In this document: piece by piece, positions 62,706-64,000 of the stretch
Layout of the letters: each line of letters opens with the position of its first letter
How positions within the stretch are numbered: the stretch's first letter is position 1
Assembly: GCF_015234215.1 (NCBI RefSeq)
Contig: NZ_JADEKP010000006.1
Coordinates: 1-64,000 of the forward strand
Length of the DNA stretch: 64,000 nt
Origin: Clostridium chrysemydis
GTDB lineage: Bacteria > Bacillota > Clostridia > Clostridiales > Clostridiaceae
Reading direction: 5' to 3'
Translations under genes and position numbers: made by a program
The notes under the pieces: generated by a model
Databases searched by the model: none
Told to the model about the DNA's origin: nothing
Seen by the model: only the letters and a program-made list of their open reading frames with translations

Positions 62706-63434
62706 ATGTTAAGAACTATATGGTTCTATTTTGGAATTATTTTTAGTTTGATACTATCTCTTTTTGGATTAATAAAAATTAAATATTACGAAGCAAAAGG
62801 AAGAGATAAAGATAGAACTTATGCCATCTACAACCTAACTTCTAAGTGGGCTAAAATGGTTATGTGGTTTAGTGGTTCAAAATTAAATATACAAGGCGTT
62901 GAAAACATACCTAAAGATGAAGCAGTTTTATTTGTTGGAAATCATCAAAGTAACTTTGATATACCTATAGTTATGTCAAGTATTCCAGAGCCTCGTGGCT
63001 TTATTGCCAAAAAGGAACTAGAAAATTGGCCTATAATTAGCATGTGGATGAAATATATTAATTGCGTTTTTATGGATAGAAGTAATATGAGAAAATCAGC
63101 AGAAGCCATAGTAACTGGTATCCAAACTCTAAAGAGCGGATATTCTATGGTTGTATTCCCTGAAGGAACTAGAAGCAAAGGAAAACCTGTCGCAGAATTT
63201 AAAGCAGGTAGCTTTAAACTTGCACTAAAATCTAAAGTTAAGATAGTACCTATAACTATCGATGGTTCTTACAAATTACTTGAGGCAAATGGCGGAAAAA
63301 TCAAATCTAGCGATGTTAATTTTTATATCCATAAGCCAATAGATACTAAAAACTTATCAAAAGAAGAAATAGCAAATCTTCATACTATAGTAAGAGATAT
63401 TGTAGTTTCTAAATTACCAGAAGATTTAAGATAA
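62706..63434 (+). CDS. plsC: 1-acyl-sn-glycerol-3-phosphate acyltransferase, 242 aa
   Basis: Membrane-bound enzyme that makes phosphatidic acid. The catalytic NHQSNFD (H-x4-D) and the substrate-binding VFPEGTRS are intact. An N-terminal membrane segment (about 5-25) is present. The frame extends to a TTG at 62688, but GAGAGGA lies nine bases before the ATG at 62706, which was chosen. Single gene on the plus strand, closed by a strong terminator. Confidence 0.92.
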   Translation: MLRTIWFYFGIIFSLILSLFGLIKIKYYEAKGRDKDRTYAIYNLTSKWAKMVMWFSGSKLNIQGVENIPKDEAVLFVGNHQSNFDIPIVMSSIPEPRGFIAKKELENWPIISMWMKYINCVFMDRSNMRKSAEAIVTGIQTLKSGYSMVVFPEGTRSKGKPVAEFKAGSFKLALKSKVKIVPITIDGSYKLLEANGGKIKSSDVNFYIHKPIDTKNLSKEEIANLHTIVRDIVVSKLPEDLR

Positions 63435-63438
63435 AAAT

Positions 63439-63468
63439 AAAAGCACCGAGATTTCTCTCGGTGCTTTT
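63439..63468. terminator. Bidirectional terminator, plsC and GH1 gene
   Basis: AAAAGCACCGAGA and TCTCGGTGCTTTT arms with T runs on both sides, between convergent genes. Confidence 0.92.
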
Positions 63469-63474
63469 ATTTTT

Positions 63475-64000
<526 letters not shown>

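Overview
The window is AT-rich chromosomal DNA from a Clostridium-type Firmicute (cluster I, Clostridium sensu stricto). The evidence is the 5' end of a clostridial 16S rRNA gene at the left edge, a large Gram-positive SRP RNA with an Alu domain, the Firmicute block dnaX-ebfC-recR-yaaL-bofA (bofA implies sporulation), a class D sortase, PTS sugar uptake controlled by antitermination, and strong GGAGG ribosome-binding sites with several TTG or GTG starts. I do not assign a species. Most genes and all RNA genes are on the minus strand, so replication probably runs from right to left with the origin beyond position 64000.

Layout. 1-7.6 kb: start of an rRNA operon, then a glucose/N-acetylglucosamine PTS regulon. 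It has two paralogous EIICB permeases, a free EIIA protein and a GlcT-like antiterminator, and all three PTS genes carry a similar antiterminator/terminator leader. A class D sortase and a tandem GNAT protein sit beside it. 7.7-13 kb: a DnaA-box-like cluster, an ABC exporter, tcdA, mtnN and a formate/nitrite-family channel. 13-16.5 kb: a serine-synthesis cluster of SerC-like aminotransferase, SerA and a DUF1015 protein. 16.8-23 kb: a probable acid-resistance island with glutamate decarboxylase, glutamate/GABA antiporter, ammonium channel and glutaminase. 23-30 kb: an M32 carboxypeptidase, a small Cys-rich protein and two tandem ABC exporter pairs. 29.4-36.4 kb: bofA, yaaL, recR, ebfC and dnaX, a small membrane protein with two H-x13-H pairs, thyA-folA, SRP RNA and tRNA-Ser. 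36.5-43 kb: two tandem chemoreceptors, an oxidoreductase and a DedA protein. 43-51 kb: a glycoside operon of PTS EIIBCA, GH38, RpiR regulator, GH1 and ROK kinase. 51-64 kb: an Ntn hydrolase, lgt, tadA, a CorC-like protein, three Rex-like sites, an MFS transporter, small secreted or membrane proteins, tRNA-Arg, a P-type ATPase, plsC and the 3' part of a second GH1 gene.

How the parts work together. EIIA can phosphorylate the two EIICB proteins, and GlcT reads PTS flux and opens all three leaders. Glutaminase, GadB, GadC and Amt can together turn glutamine into GABA and ammonia, consuming protons. The GH38/GH1/ROK operon would degrade a PTS-imported phosphorylated glycoside. The least explained elements are the H-x13-H membrane protein, the DUF1015 protein in the serine cluster, the Cys-rich 58-residue protein, the Rex-like operator triplet and the DnaA-box-like cluster far from any dnaA. 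No phage, insertion sequence, CRISPR array or defence system was found.
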